In this document: in pieces, positions 41,765-52,734 of the stretch
Numbering within the stretch: the stretch's first letter is position 1
Layout of the letters: every line of letters starts with the position of its first letter
Assembly: GCA_000750105.3 (NCBI GenBank)
Contig: JPHH03000075.1
Span: forward strand, 62,001-126,000
Direction: 5' to 3'
Origin: Tolypocladium sp. Sup5 PDA-1
Taxonomy: Eukaryota > Ascomycota > Sordariomycetes > Hypocreales > Ophiocordycipitaceae
DNA: 64,000 bases
Position numbers and translations under genes: made by a program
Notes under the pieces: model-generated
What the model saw: the letters and a program-made list of their open reading frames with translations, nothing else
What the model was told of the DNA's origin: nothing
The model's database searches: none

Positions 41765-43745
41765 GCAGATCCCAGTCGCATCAGCGTATTCCACCACATA
41801 GACTCGTGAATCAGAGGCTGCAACTTCCTGCAAATCATTGCGTTATCAGTGTAATGGAAATAAATGGCCACGTCGCAAAGATATGGGAGTGCAATCATAG
41901 AGCTATCACTCATACCTGGCCGTCTGCCTTATGGCACTTGGCCACCAGGACAGAGTCGGGAGCATGGAGCGTTCAAAACGATGGGCAGAGGATTTTGAAT
42001 CGACGCTCCGCTCTATTCCAGCCAACGAGCGGTCAGCACCATCCGGGTCATCTGTGTATGAGCCCACAGTGTACACTGGTGTTGACCGGTCACCGTACTT
42101 TCTAGCCCAAACAGTCGTCGGCTTTTTTCCCGGGGTCATTCTGATGAGAGTCATTTTGATGAGAGGCCTTCAAGGAAAGGGCCCATCGGAGTCATCCGAC
42201 GACGACTCTTCACCCAGCAGCCTTCCTCATGCTTCGAGTCCAGCGGAGCGGTGCCATGGTTAGGCGAAGTGCTTGCTCAAAAACAATGGGTGAACGAGGC
42301 CGACAGTACTGTACCCAAAAGTGCCTTCTTGGGTTGGTCAACGGAAGTAAGTTGGATCAAGAGCGCCCCAACGTGGCGTCCGTATTGAGGTAAGAAAGCC
42401 ACTGTCCGCCAACCTGTCGACGCGCTAAGTGGGAATATTCCGTTCCAACTTGGAGGAAAGTCATTGTCAGACGGCCCGGCCGGAAACCGAACATGAAAGC
42501 AGTCCGACGATTCGAAATAGCCACAGGCTGACTTTACAACACATGATCCTTGGAAACTGGTCGCAACACTTTGCCCTTTCTTTGTTGTGCTCACTTGAGT
42601 AAAACACTTTGTGCCATAGACAGAAGGCTAGCAAAATACAAACCCCACGGGTCCCTCAAGAGACCAAAGCGAGGTGGCAGAAGCCGAAACTGGACGCTGT
42701 ATGGGCTTCGGCGAGATCATGGTAAAGCTTGGGAAGCGGATATGGACTGTAGCAATAGTGCCCTATTGGTTTGGTTTGATTTGGTATATTCAATGCCTTG
42801 GACCACGCCTCCCGATAGTTACAAAGGCGTGCGAGTCCATTTGCCATGCCAGCATCTAGATCAATGGTACACCGTAGTCCACATCCATTCCATCAAAACT
42901 GTGCCAGAGTCCCCCATATCCTTTTAAACACTACATGTCTCGCAAGTTCGAGCTTCCCCCTTGGAACACCCTGGCCTCAGCCGGGAGAAAAATCGACCGG
43001 TGCAAACGACGTATCAGTCAAGCCATCGTCCTTCCTCCGTGCGAAGGACTCAGAATCCCCTAGCCTGTCAAAGACGCCCAAACTCCGCTCCTCAGGCCAC
43101 CCGGCGTAATAAAATGTGTGCGTGTGTGTGTATGTCAAAGTGCTTGCGTTGCTAGTAGTTCCGGATATGTGCAGTAGCATCACACTCGCCGAAATACACG
43201 AACGTCCATACTCCGTTGGATCTGCGATCGGAGGCGATAATACAGATCAATGATAGAAAGCGCTGTTGTGCCCACCGAATCGGGCGGGACGTGCCGCCGC
43301 TTTTAGTAGTCTCGACGGTGAGGGGCAGTAGGCGGCTTAGAGGTACACAGTACCTCGCTAGGGTCGCTAAGGGTTGCTGTTAGTGAGACGCAACCTGGCC
43401 AGGGGCCGTCCGCATGACTATCAGTGCCCTGGCTAAGCCTCGATGCAACACCATCTGCCGTGCCATGCCTCTGTGACGATAGCCATAAAGCGAGGGATCG
43501 AAAGACGCCGATAAGTGGGATCGAAAGCTCATACCCTGAAATTCCACAGTCGTCATTTTGCAAAGACGACGACCTGTGTGCCCATCGGACGAAGTGCCTC
43601 CGTAAGTGGAACGGCACGAAGAGGTCAGTCTACTAATCTTGCCATGGCCATACATTCTTGTGCTGCCCTGTGACAGTTTGCCAGAGTTTTATAGATCAGA
43701 GCCATGCGGGATCCGAGCTTCGGATTGCTTCGAATGCGCAAACAT
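41765..43745. other. Intergenic, no supported gene
   Basis: Only short frames without recognisable domains. One, 42154-41916 on the minus strand, ends at a GTATGA donor-like site that points into the repeat array; see findings. A frame at 42277-42594 (-) is not recognised. Confidence 0.45.
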
Positions 43746-43779
43746 CTTCATGATACATACAGCTTCATGATACATACAG
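43746..43779. repeat. Tandem duplication of 17 bp
   Basis: Two perfect head-to-tail copies (43746-43762 and 43763-43779) of a 17-mer starting CTTCATGATAC, just 3' of the neighbouring minus-strand gene. Confidence 0.9.
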
Positions 43780-43827
43780 ACTGACGCCTTTCCATCATTC
43801 AGATTCTCTTTGCTCTGGAGCTCTTGA

Positions 43828-44561
43828 CTACAAAATCAGGAAGAGAACTGTTGTGCATGCCGAAACCACGGCCCATCTGAAGGCCGCGCGTCCGAACCCC
43901 GCTGCTGCTCCCAAACGCGCCCAGGTCTTGCATTCTTCCTCCTCATGATACAGCGCCGAAGACCAAATTCCAAAGCTTCGAATGGGATACGGCACTGTCC
44001 GACACTGGCCACCGGATTTGGTCTGACAACTCGTCTGGTACCAGGGGAACTGATTCTGGTCGACATCGTTGGGGCCGACATCTTTGCAACCCGGAAATGC
44101 GTATACAGCAAACACCCACGGAGCCTTCTTTCCTTCCCCGGCTTCACCCGTAGTATTGACCTGCCTATACCAGACGTGGGAATAAGTCGTCTTAGCGTCA
44201 TACATGTCGTGATTCCGGAGAAACCAGTCGATGACGTTAGGTCGATCTACGTTAAAAATAGGTTGACTATCGTTCTGAAATCCGGTATCGTTGTTCTGAG
44301 AGAAGATGTCCGCGAAGTTGAAGCAGGTGAAGGAGGCTGGAAGGCTTGATGTTGTCAGGACGAGGCCTTGAGAGGTGTCGTTGGCCTGACATGGCGCCTC
44401 GCTCTTGTCGGCAAAAAAGGATATTGTGAGGTTCCTATTCCTATGCAAATCGTCAGTAGGAGCATTGACACGGGAGACATAGCCTGATAGTACCCTTCCC
44501 AAGTCTGTGCAGAGACGTATGGTGACAGAAGTGCCAGCCAAAAGAGCTTCTGGAACGTCAT
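43828..44561 (-). CDS. Putative secreted GPI-anchored protein of unknown function
   Basis: Exons 44561-44494 and 44440-43828, joined across a 53-nt intron (GTACTA, branch ACTGAC, ATAG), give 226 residues. The first 19 residues (MTFQKLFWLALLSPYVSAQ) form a clear signal peptide. The body has about nine cysteines and several Asn-x-Ser/Thr sites (for example NLT, NDT, NDS), fitting an extracellular glycoprotein. The C-terminus ends in a hydrophobic stretch (AVVSACTTVLFLIL) after small residues, as GPI signals do. I do not recognise a family. The gene appears intact. Confidence 0.75.
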
Positions 44562-45361
44562 GATGCTTCAGCTAAGCGACACGGTTTACTTTGGCAATCG
44601 CAGTGATCGCAGTCCATTGTATTGAGCCCAGAAGCAAGTCAACAGCGCATGGGAAAGCAAGTCTATTTAATACAGACCAAACCGAGTGTCGCAGATGGTA
44701 TGATCGCCCCTGCATTGTGTTTTTACGTCATAATGTGCAGTGCAGCGGGATCAACCAACAGTTTCCCGCATCGGTCAGAGCACCTGGGCAGCCTTACCTC
44801 TAAGTTTAGGTGTTCCCTCCATGCTGTTAGGTCTGCTAGCATGGATCCAACGGCCATTCTGCCCGAAACAACGTATGCTTTCCTACGTCACCGCCGAATG
44901 TACGATGGCAAATAACGTCATTCGCGTATAATATCGTGACAGGCTTGCAGGAGCTTTGCGGGGAGTTTCTGCACCCTTCTAGGATCACAGATCCCGCTGA
45001 TGTACAAGCCCCACGACGAACGTTCTTATTGGCTTAACCGCCACTAGTATTTTTATATAGTAGTTTATATGTGTAGGTACTCTCTTCTGTTAATGTCAGA
45101 GGATCTATTGCGATGGGCAGGCTGCAGCAATGCCTCGATCTTGATGGAGGGATAGTTATTTGCTGAGGAGTGTAGGTACTTATTCTATTAGTAACTCTAT
45201 GCTTGTTTTAAGGTACCGATACTCGTCCGTCGATCGTGGGGCTTGTACGGACTATACGCCGCAACTAACTACTTCAGCCTTGCGCAGTTTCTTCAGCTCA
45301 GGTAGGCCCACGTGATGCAAACACCCAGGAACATCCACCCTCTTCACGCGAATTTGATCAT
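44562..45361. other. Intergenic, no supported gene
   Basis: Promoter of the GPI-type gene, then AT-leaning DNA with no coding signal. Confidence 0.5.
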
Positions 45362-45756
45362 CTAAAGTTTCCATTTGCCTATTATTGAGCGGTCAGTTGG
45401 ATGCTCTGTTGACTGCGAGACAGGAAGGACTTCTCACCAAAACACTGGAAGATTGGAGCTGGGTGACCAACGTTTCTACACATGCCGGCGCAATCCCTAT
45501 CTTTGTTGTCCCCGTCGGCATTCTCTCGAAGATAGCAATCTTTTTTGCAATCAGCCTCTTGTAATGATATCTCGTTAGCGTTACTTGCTTCGTCTGGGAA
45601 TGAAACACGGCGCATTCACGTACGGCTTTTGAAAGCATCGTCAGGGCCATGGATGCCGTCCTTACACTTCGGAGTGTCGTTCTGCCTGCGCTCAAGATTT
45701 GGAGCCGCAAGAGCAGCAGCGGCGCTGAGACTGAGCATGACAAGTGCGAGCTTCAT
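45362..45756 (-). CDS. Small secreted six-cysteine protein
   Basis: Three exons (45756-45624, 45557-45438, 45378-45362) give 89 residues. Introns are 66 nt (GTACGT, branch GCTAAC, CAAG) and 59 nt (GTGAGA, branch AACTGAC, ATAG). A signal peptide (MKLALVMLSLSAAAALAAP) is followed by a LERRQ dibasic site that could be cut by a Kex2-like protease, then a mature part of about 65 residues with six cysteines in the order C-x(n)-C-x3-C-x(n)-C-x3-C-x(n)-C, ending FGKWKL. If the last intron is retained, an alternative end about 12 residues longer results. Small size, secretion and paired cysteines fit a fungal effector-like or antimicrobial-like protein; no family is recognised and no activity is claimed. 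Confidence 0.7.
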
Positions 45757-45854
45757 GTTGGATAAAGTTGTGCGGCAAGTGAAAGAAGAGTAGCAGATTG
45801 AGATCAACAGTGGAGAGACAGGGGTGCTTGGCTGAGTCAATTGAGAGACGTTCA

Positions 45855-47570
45855 AATTTAATCTTTTAGGAGGGAGATATAGTTTACTTACTTTAATAAA
45901 ATATTAAAATAAAGTAATTAAGTAATAAATTAGATTTTAAGAAACTTAGGCTATTTTTAATTAAAAAGGTTATTTTAATAACTAATTATAAACTTTTATT
46001 ATTAAAAATAATAAAGGTATACCCTATCTTTTATATTTCGCTACTCGAGATAATATTATAGGATATAGAAATATAAGACTATATCGAAGTTATAAATAAT
46101 AATAAATACGAAGTTAAATAAATACTAGATACTAGGAAATATAATAAAATCTAATAGTAATTAATTAAGTAAAAAGAATATAGATATAAAGAAAATACCT
46201 AGGAACTTACTAAATATCTTAAGAACTATTAGCTATTACTAAGGTAATTCCGCTAGACTTATAAATAAATACTAGAGGACCTATATCTATAAGGTCCTTA
46301 CCTAGACTAAGGGATAACTAATTAAACTTATTAAGAACGCTTAATAACTAAAGGTTATCTATTACCTAGCGCTTATAAGATTCTAGCGTAAGGATAAGTC
46401 TATCCTCCTTATCTAGCTTAGCTATACCCCGCTAGAATAACTTAGTACTCTTCTCTTTCGCCTTCTTCTTAATATAGTAAATATAAGTAAGATAATTTAA
46501 TACCTTAGATAATTATAATTAAAGCTTTTCTAATAGCTCCCTAGCCTCCTCCTCCTCGGTATCTAACTTTCTTTATTAATCTATTAAACGTATTATTAAG
46601 AGAATTAATAAATAAAAAGAAGGTATTTATAAGAAAGCGAGATAAATAGGATAACGCTACTAAAATATTATTATAGTTCGAATAACCCTATCTTATATAC
46701 TTATAGTAGCGGGAAGAACCCCCTACTATATTATAAGTTAACTTCCGCTTAAAATAAAAAGTATAAGGCATATCTATAGCGCTACCTTCGGCTAGGATAA
46801 GGGAAGCTAGATAGTCGCGTTTAAAGGATATACGAGATTTTAGTTTTTTAATATAACTTAATATAGTATTAGTATAATATCTTAGAAGAATTATAAGAAT
46901 AGGTTACTATACTTATAAATATAGGCGTAGGTAAGGTATTTATATATTAGTTATAGGTATTATAAGGCTAGGTCTTAGGGATAAGACTATTAAGAGAGGG
47001 GATATTATATTATAACCTAGGCTAATAGGCTATAGGATAGGCTAGCTATATAGGCGCTAATATAAGCTATATAGAATAATAGTTAGAATAATAAATTAAT
47101 AAATAATAGATCGGTACGATCTACGGGATAGATTATTAACGATCTATAGATTATTAATAATCTATAGATTATAGCGATCTAAGGGATCGTAGTAATCCCT
47201 AGGAGCGGCAGCGATCTATCGCTAGTATATAGGACCCCCTAATTTCCTTACTATAGCATAGATACCTCGCTAGCTTTTAATAACACTCTTTAGTTACGAT
47301 CTACTATCTAGGACATTCGATCTATTACTATCGTGATAAGACTAGCCTAGTACTACGCCCTAACCTCACCTGCTAATATAAACCTACCGGTTTATCCCTT
47401 AGGAACCTAAACCATCACAGCTTAGCGGACGACCTAGAGGGATATGCAGGATTAATGCTTATAACTAACCAATACTCTAGATATATCTTCGACTTCCGCC
47501 TAAAGAATAAGATAGCCACTAAAATAACTAAGATTTTAAAAATCTACTTAGCTATCTAAAAAGCCATACC
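45855..47570. repeat. AT-rich RIP-like island
   Basis: From 45855 to 47207 I found a single CpA/TpG dinucleotide (CA at 46769) in about 1,350 bp, while CpG remains common and TpA is abundant. Sites reappear from 47208 onward. This is the signature of saturating repeat-induced point mutation (CpA to TpA on both strands). It implies the DNA was once a repeated element, but no open frame or terminal repeat survives to name it. Confidence 0.85.
47141..47168. repeat. Perfect 28-bp palindrome
   Basis: Centred between 47154 and 47155, the sequence ATCTATAGATTATT is followed by its exact reverse complement. It lies inside the RIP-like island. Confidence 0.9.
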
Positions 47571-48553
47571 AGTTAATGCGAATAACCATTGAATAAAATA
47601 ACGAGATATGTTCCCAGAAGCCAGGAATCAAGGAGTATTTTTAGGCAAGGAACCTGAGGGTCGAGCTTTTGACAACCCACATTCGATTGCAAAGTATGGT
47701 AGAATAGGTAGCTCATTTAGGGGCATAGTCTAGTATAAGGGACGTACAATGTCCGCGAGAGAGAAAATATCCCAGTGCACCTATAGGTACCTAGAGATGT
47801 ACACAGATGCAGTCGATCTACATAACTATACACCGAGATTCTCCTCTGACTGAAAAGGTCTGTTCAGCGTCTTCACACCTACATAAAGTACCAAGACAGA
47901 ACCGTTATAGCAAGAAAGTGATCTGTCCCTAGAGATTTAACCCTAAAGCTTACGTTGGCTACCTAGTAGACTATAGCTCGAGTACTATTTACAGAATATA
48001 AAATCCACCTTTTAGCGTTCGAGGAGAGTCTCAGTCTTAGTGGCATGACCAAATGCACGAGATCTACGTGTGTATGCTTTGATACAACTGCGCCGTGATA
48101 TACGCTTATTGTTTATACACAGCACACGATGCAACCTGAAACTAAGAACGACTAATAATAAGGTAATCAGCAGCTTCGCTTCAACGTTCCTTTAATTTTA
48201 ATTATCATCCACAGCTGTACTGTCCTCTCGAGTCTAGTAGATTATTGTAAACATTTTTATAAACAGCTATGATTTATCATGCCATTAGATCGACTTTTGT
48301 TCATTTCATAGGGAATGGCTCCACAAAATCCTCTAATGTTTTGTTTTTCATAATCACCGGCTTACATCCGACGTAAGCGTATCTGGATGTGCTTACAACA
48401 GTCTGCAATATCAGAAAGTGGCATTACTATTCCGTATATGCTAATAAATAACCACCGGAGCATGCTGTCTATTAAAAACTAATTTATAATATTGACCATA
48501 ATCCTTCTCCTCCCTTCGTTCCTCCTTACTACTAGACACGGGCGGCCTTGGAG
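47571..48553. other. Intergenic, no supported gene
   Basis: Composition returns to normal after the AT-rich island; no frame with coding character. It contains the promoter of the sugar transporter. Confidence 0.5.
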
Positions 48554-50163
48554 ATGCTACGAAAAACGCACACGGGGACGTGGTTGCCCGCGTGGGTGCC
48601 AGAGTCCACTTTGGTCTTGTCCCTCCTCCTTATTGTTTGCTCGTTTGTGCAATCGTGTGTATGTATCCCACTAGTCTTGCTATTCGTAATTATATTGACG
48701 AAGAACGGGGTTAAAGGATTGACAGACGGTGGGCTACGATACCGCATTGCTCAACGCGCTTAACATCCTGCCTGCATACAGAGACTACTTTAGACTCAAT
48801 GCGGCAACGACGGGCCTGAACACTGCTTCCATCTTCATCGGCGGCATTCTTGGACCTATGTTCGCAGGCGTAGCAGCGGACAGGCTCGGGAGAAGACCAG
48901 CCATGTTCTGGAGCAGCCTTGTCGCCATAGTCGGTGTTTTGATACAAACAGCCGCCCAGAATATCGCCATGTTCGTCGTTGGTCGCATCATCATCGGACT
49001 CGGGGCTTCTGCTTCCGGGATTGCCGGGGGCGTCTACCTCTCCGAAACCTTTTGCAGTCCGTTCCGAGCATGGGGTGTGGGATCCCTCAACGACTTTTAT
49101 TGGATTGGCGCAATCCTGGCGGCCGGGATCACCCTCGGGACTGGTGCTTGGACCTCTTCTTGGGCGTGGCGAGCGCCGTCGCTCTTCCAAGGCATCTTCT
49201 CTCTGCTTTGCATTCTCATCTTGCCGTTCGTTCCGGAAAGTCCCCGTTGGCTTCAGTACCAGGGCCACTCCGACGAGGCCCGCCTCGCTGTCGCACAAAC
49301 CAATGCCAACGGCGATGTATCCGATCCGGTTGTGGTCACAATCTACAACGAGATTGTGGATTCCCTGACCTTGGAAAAGGAACGCAAGAGCTCCATCGTG
49401 GATATTTTCAAGGACCCGGTCGTGCGGAGGAGGTTCCTTATCGGAACTTCTGTCGGACCAATGTCGACTGTGGTTGGGAATGTCATCGCTCTCTTCTACC
49501 TGGGGCCGGAGCTCAACAGTGCTGGAATCACCGATAGTCGCACCCAGCTACACGTCAACGTTGTACTGAACGCTTGGTGTCTGGTTTGTTGCCTGTTCGG
49601 CACATTCCTAGTAACTTCGTGGGGTCGGCGTCCGACGGCTATTGCTGGCCAGAGCTTACTTACCGCCTGCCTTTTTATTATTGGAGGTCTATCGAAGGTA
49701 TATGCTGACAATGGTCCGAATAGCACGTCTAACAGCCTTGTATATGGCAACGTGGCAGTGATTTTCCTGTTTCAGGGCTTCTACTCTCTTGCCTGGACAC
49801 CCATCACCTACCTCTATCCGACTGAGGTCATGAATTATAGTATACGAGCAAACGGCCTAGCTTTCTCTTCATTGATGCTGAGTAGCCTGACGTAAGTGTC
49901 GTATTCTTTGTGTTCGATGCACTGTGCTAAACTATCGAGCAGACTCTTGCTGGTATTTATTATGCCAATCGCTTTGGAGAACATTGGTTGGAAGATGTAC
50001 ATTGTCAACGGAAGCTGGGACGTTATTGTACTTCTTATTGTGGTAAGTCAAAACACTCGCCTGCTTACGGCGGTTATTGACGTTGTCGTAGGTACTTTTT
50101 TGGGTTGAGACGAAAGACGAAACGCTTGAAGAAGTCGATGCTATATTCGACAGAGGAAAATAA
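48554..50163 (+). CDS. MFS sugar transporter
   Basis: Four exons (48554-48658, 48726-49891, 49943-50042, 50092-50163) give 480 residues. Introns have GTATGT, GTAAGT and GTAAGT donors and CAG or TAG acceptors. The ATG at 48554 is the first after an in-frame TAG, and it opens a short cytoplasmic KTHTGTWLP segment. Sugar-porter signatures are present: GYDTALLN in TM1, DRLGRRP after TM2, PESPRWLQ before the central loop, WGRRP after TM8, and YPTEVMNYSIRANG in the second half, ending in ETKDETLEEVDAIFD. Twelve membrane segments are expected at the plasma membrane, importing hexoses or related sugars. The gene is intact despite RIP-like islands on both sides. Confidence 0.92.
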
Positions 50164-50430
50164 TCCTTATATTTTCCAGATATTGAAGAATTTCGCCGCG
50201 GAGAGAAGACTATTAGTGCGGTCGGGGTAGAGAAACAGCTTGAGTCGGACAATAGCTAAATTGTAGCTAAGTAGAAAGTATGGTATTCATCGGGTAGTAT
50301 CTCTGAGAAAAAGGGGCAATCCCGACGTGACGTAATCCTCCGTATAATAGAGACATCAAGCAGATTTATAGTAAAGCCTGCTCTTGATGCTGCTTAGTAT
50401 AAAGTTAGTGATATGCAATAGGTCCTGCAG

Positions 50431-50866
50431 TTATATATATTCGCGGATTAATTACCGCGCGGACTATTTACTTCTAAAGAACTCGGTCGCGGACTATTTA
50501 CTAGGCAAAGATAATTATATAAGTAATCGCTATCTAGTATAAATATAGCAAAGATACCTATTAATATTCTATCTTATAGGTCTATCTTTTATAAAGGAAT
50601 TATAGTATTAATATAGGGGAATCCCGGGCTAATCCTAGGGAAACCCTAGGGAATTCCTCTTAGTATTCCCTTCCCTATAGATTCCCGGTAAGAAATCTTA
50701 GTAAAGCTATAGTAAGTTCCCTAGGATTACTTAGGGAATTCACGGGGAATTCTTCCTAGTATTTCCTTCTCCGTAGTTTCCCTTATTAGATTTCCTAGAT
50801 AATTCTCCGGTAATATCCCGATATTCCCCTAAGAATTCCTAGGGAAGTCTTTCTATATTAGTTAGC
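50431..50866. repeat. Second AT-rich RIP-like island with internal near-duplication
   Basis: Only three CpA/TpG sites were seen across about 435 bp. Two diverged copies of a roughly 90-bp segment (from about 50651 and 50738), each beginning GAATTC and containing TAGTATTyCCTT, lie head to tail, and GAATTC and CCTAGG palindromes recur. It is probably a decayed repeat. Confidence 0.65.
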
Positions 50867-51003
50867 GTGAGAAGGGGCCTATCGGAAAGCTGGACTAACT
50901 TGCTCTATTAGAGCTATCGATGTGATAAATTGACTTTGCATCTTCATGAAATGCAAGACGAGCTCTTTTCATACTCTGAAAATCCCTAGATCTGAGCCAC
51001 TAA

Positions 51004-52422
51004 ACCTATCAACGCTGTTGTGGGCCAGATTTCACTCCCGCCATTAGCAACAAGCAAAATGGCATCATTTACGAAGGGGACGCCCTCGAGGCCACCGGGC
51101 TCCCGTGGTGGACGACGATTGCCAGCTACTTTGGCAGCGCCGCACCCGTTAACCACAACACCCGCCCGTTTCCCATAAGCAATGGGTGGGTTGCGTTTGG
51201 CGATTCCTTTGCGGCAGGTATCGGAGCCGGTGAAAACTGGGACTCGAATGAAGACAACTGCCGTCGAGGCACCGGTGGCTATCCCACATATATGAACACG
51301 CTCGTGAGATATCAAAACGAAGGATACCCATCAATGTTCCAGTTCTTGGCTTGCAGCGGTGAGGTAGGCGGCTATTTCTTTGGCGGTACGAAACAGCTCG
51401 ATCAATGGAACCTGGTGACTACCGACGTCGTCACCGTCTCCTTCTTCGGCAATGACCTCAACTTTGGCGGCATCATGTCGGCATGCGTTGTCGGCTACGA
51501 TACGAGCACATCTTGTGAAGATCTCATAACCAAGGCAAACCATATCCTCGACAAAAACCACCTTGCCACCCTCTTTACCGACATTGTGGGAGCCATATTC
51601 GATAAGGCCAAGACCTTCAATCATCGACTGGTGGTTTACTGGACCGGGTACCCCAAGTTCTACGACTTGTCGACCACAGACTGCGATGATTGCCGCTTCT
51701 GGATTGGATACGAGTATTGGAACTGGAAAGGCGAGCTCATGACGCAAGAACTGCGCAACAGGCTGAACAATCTTGCCGTCAGGCTCAACGGCGTCATCAG
51801 GACCGCGGTTAATGACTGGAATAGGGGCAAGCCGTATCCGCAAGTCGCCTTTGTCGACATCGACAATGATCGGAGCGTCTATGCCGGCCGCCGCTTCTGC
51901 GAACCTGGCGTCAAGGAGCCGCTCGATAGCAACCTGCAGAACAGAGTAGCCTTCTTCTACCAGCGAGGACCCGACGACGTTCCCACCGACGTACCGCTGC
52001 ACGCGCCGTCGAAGGGCACAGCCAGCGGCTGGCCGATCATCACCATCAACTCCAACACGTGCAGAAATACGAGCTTGGTGGGCGCCGAGCATGCCATCTG
52101 CGACATGGCCATCGAAGCCGCGGCGAACAGCAGCCAGCTCGATAAGCTGCGCACGTTCCTGACCAACAACGGCGACGGCGACTCGACGGTGACGCTGAAT
52201 AGCGATGGCTCCATCGGCATCACCGAGGTGGACGTCAAGTACGCCAAAATGTATCACCCCAAGGCGCGGGCGAACCTCGCCATTGCGCGGTCGCTGGTCA
52301 CCATACTCAGGGACAACTACGGGAAGCGTTGTCCTTGGGAAGTAGATTTCGTCAAGGCAGTAGCTAGGCCATGTAAGCGAGCTGTATTCCAAGGCCATTC
52401 TAAGGAGCAAGGGAGTATTTAG
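51004..52422 (+). CDS. GDSL/SGNH-type hydrolase, N-terminus unresolved
   Basis: The open frame starts after TAA 51001-51003 and has no ATG before the first catalytic block, so a 5' exon must lie upstream or the start is lost; the first in-frame ATG (51292) is too late. Block I is VAFGDSFAAGIGAG, with the nucleophilic Ser. SFFGNDLNFGG supplies the oxyanion Asn of block III. Near the C-terminus, MYHPKARAN supplies the catalytic His, with Lys at the -3 position where classical members have Asp, as in several fungal esterases. About 470 residues in all. Family members are lipases or esterases, often secreted, but no signal peptide is visible. It sits next to a RIP-like island that may have destroyed its 5' end. 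Confidence 0.7.
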   Translation, partial: TYQRCCGPDFTPAISNKQNGIIYEGDALEATGLPWWTTIASYFGSAAPVNHNTRPFPISNGWVAFGDSFAAGIGAGENWDSNEDNCRRGTGGYPTYMNTLVRYQNEGYPSMFQFLACSGEVGGYFFGGTKQLDQWNLVTTDVVTVSFFGNDLNFGGIMSACVVGYDTSTSCEDLITKANHILDKNHLATLFTDIVGAIFDKAKTFNHRLVVYWTGYPKFYDLSTTDCDDCRFWIGYEYWNWKGELMTQELRNRLNNLAVRLNGVIRTAVNDWNRGKPYPQVAFVDIDNDRSVYAGRRFCEPGVKEPLDSNLQNRVAFFYQRGPDDVPTDVPLHAPSKGTASGWPIITINSNTCRNTSLVGAEHAICDMAIEAAANSSQLDKLRTFLTNNGDGDSTVTLNSDGSIGITEVDVKYAKMYHPKARANLAIARSLVTILRDNYGKRCPWEVDFVKAVARPCKRAVFQGHSKEQGSI

Positions 52423-52734
52423 AAGATAGACTAAAAGCTTGGGACACCTATAATACAGTCTTCCTCCAAAAGTCCCCAATTCCATTGTTTTTTAGTATAT
52501 TTAATTTGACTCGCCGCTGCCGTGGTAGAGGACGAGATATCTGAGCCAGGTTATTAGTTCAATTCCTCGCAATCCCCACACAACTGGAAAAGCGAACCTG
52601 GTGGCTTCCGGTATCTTCTGGCTCCCTTTTGTGTCGGCGATGGAAGTGGTGCGTCAACCCCGCATCCGGAATACCGCTCCCACAGGCAGAGGAATGCTCA
52701 GTTGCTAGTACAAGTTGGTTGGTACAAATTTCTA

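Noticed and set aside
45855..47570. Named transposon in the AT-rich island
   Set aside because: No readable frame, terminal repeats or target-site duplication; only the mutation footprint can be supported.
51331..52485. A 384-codon open frame on the minus strand
   Set aside because: It is exactly antisense to the SGNH hydrolase, whose catalytic motifs are unmistakable on the plus strand; the antisense frame shows no domain.
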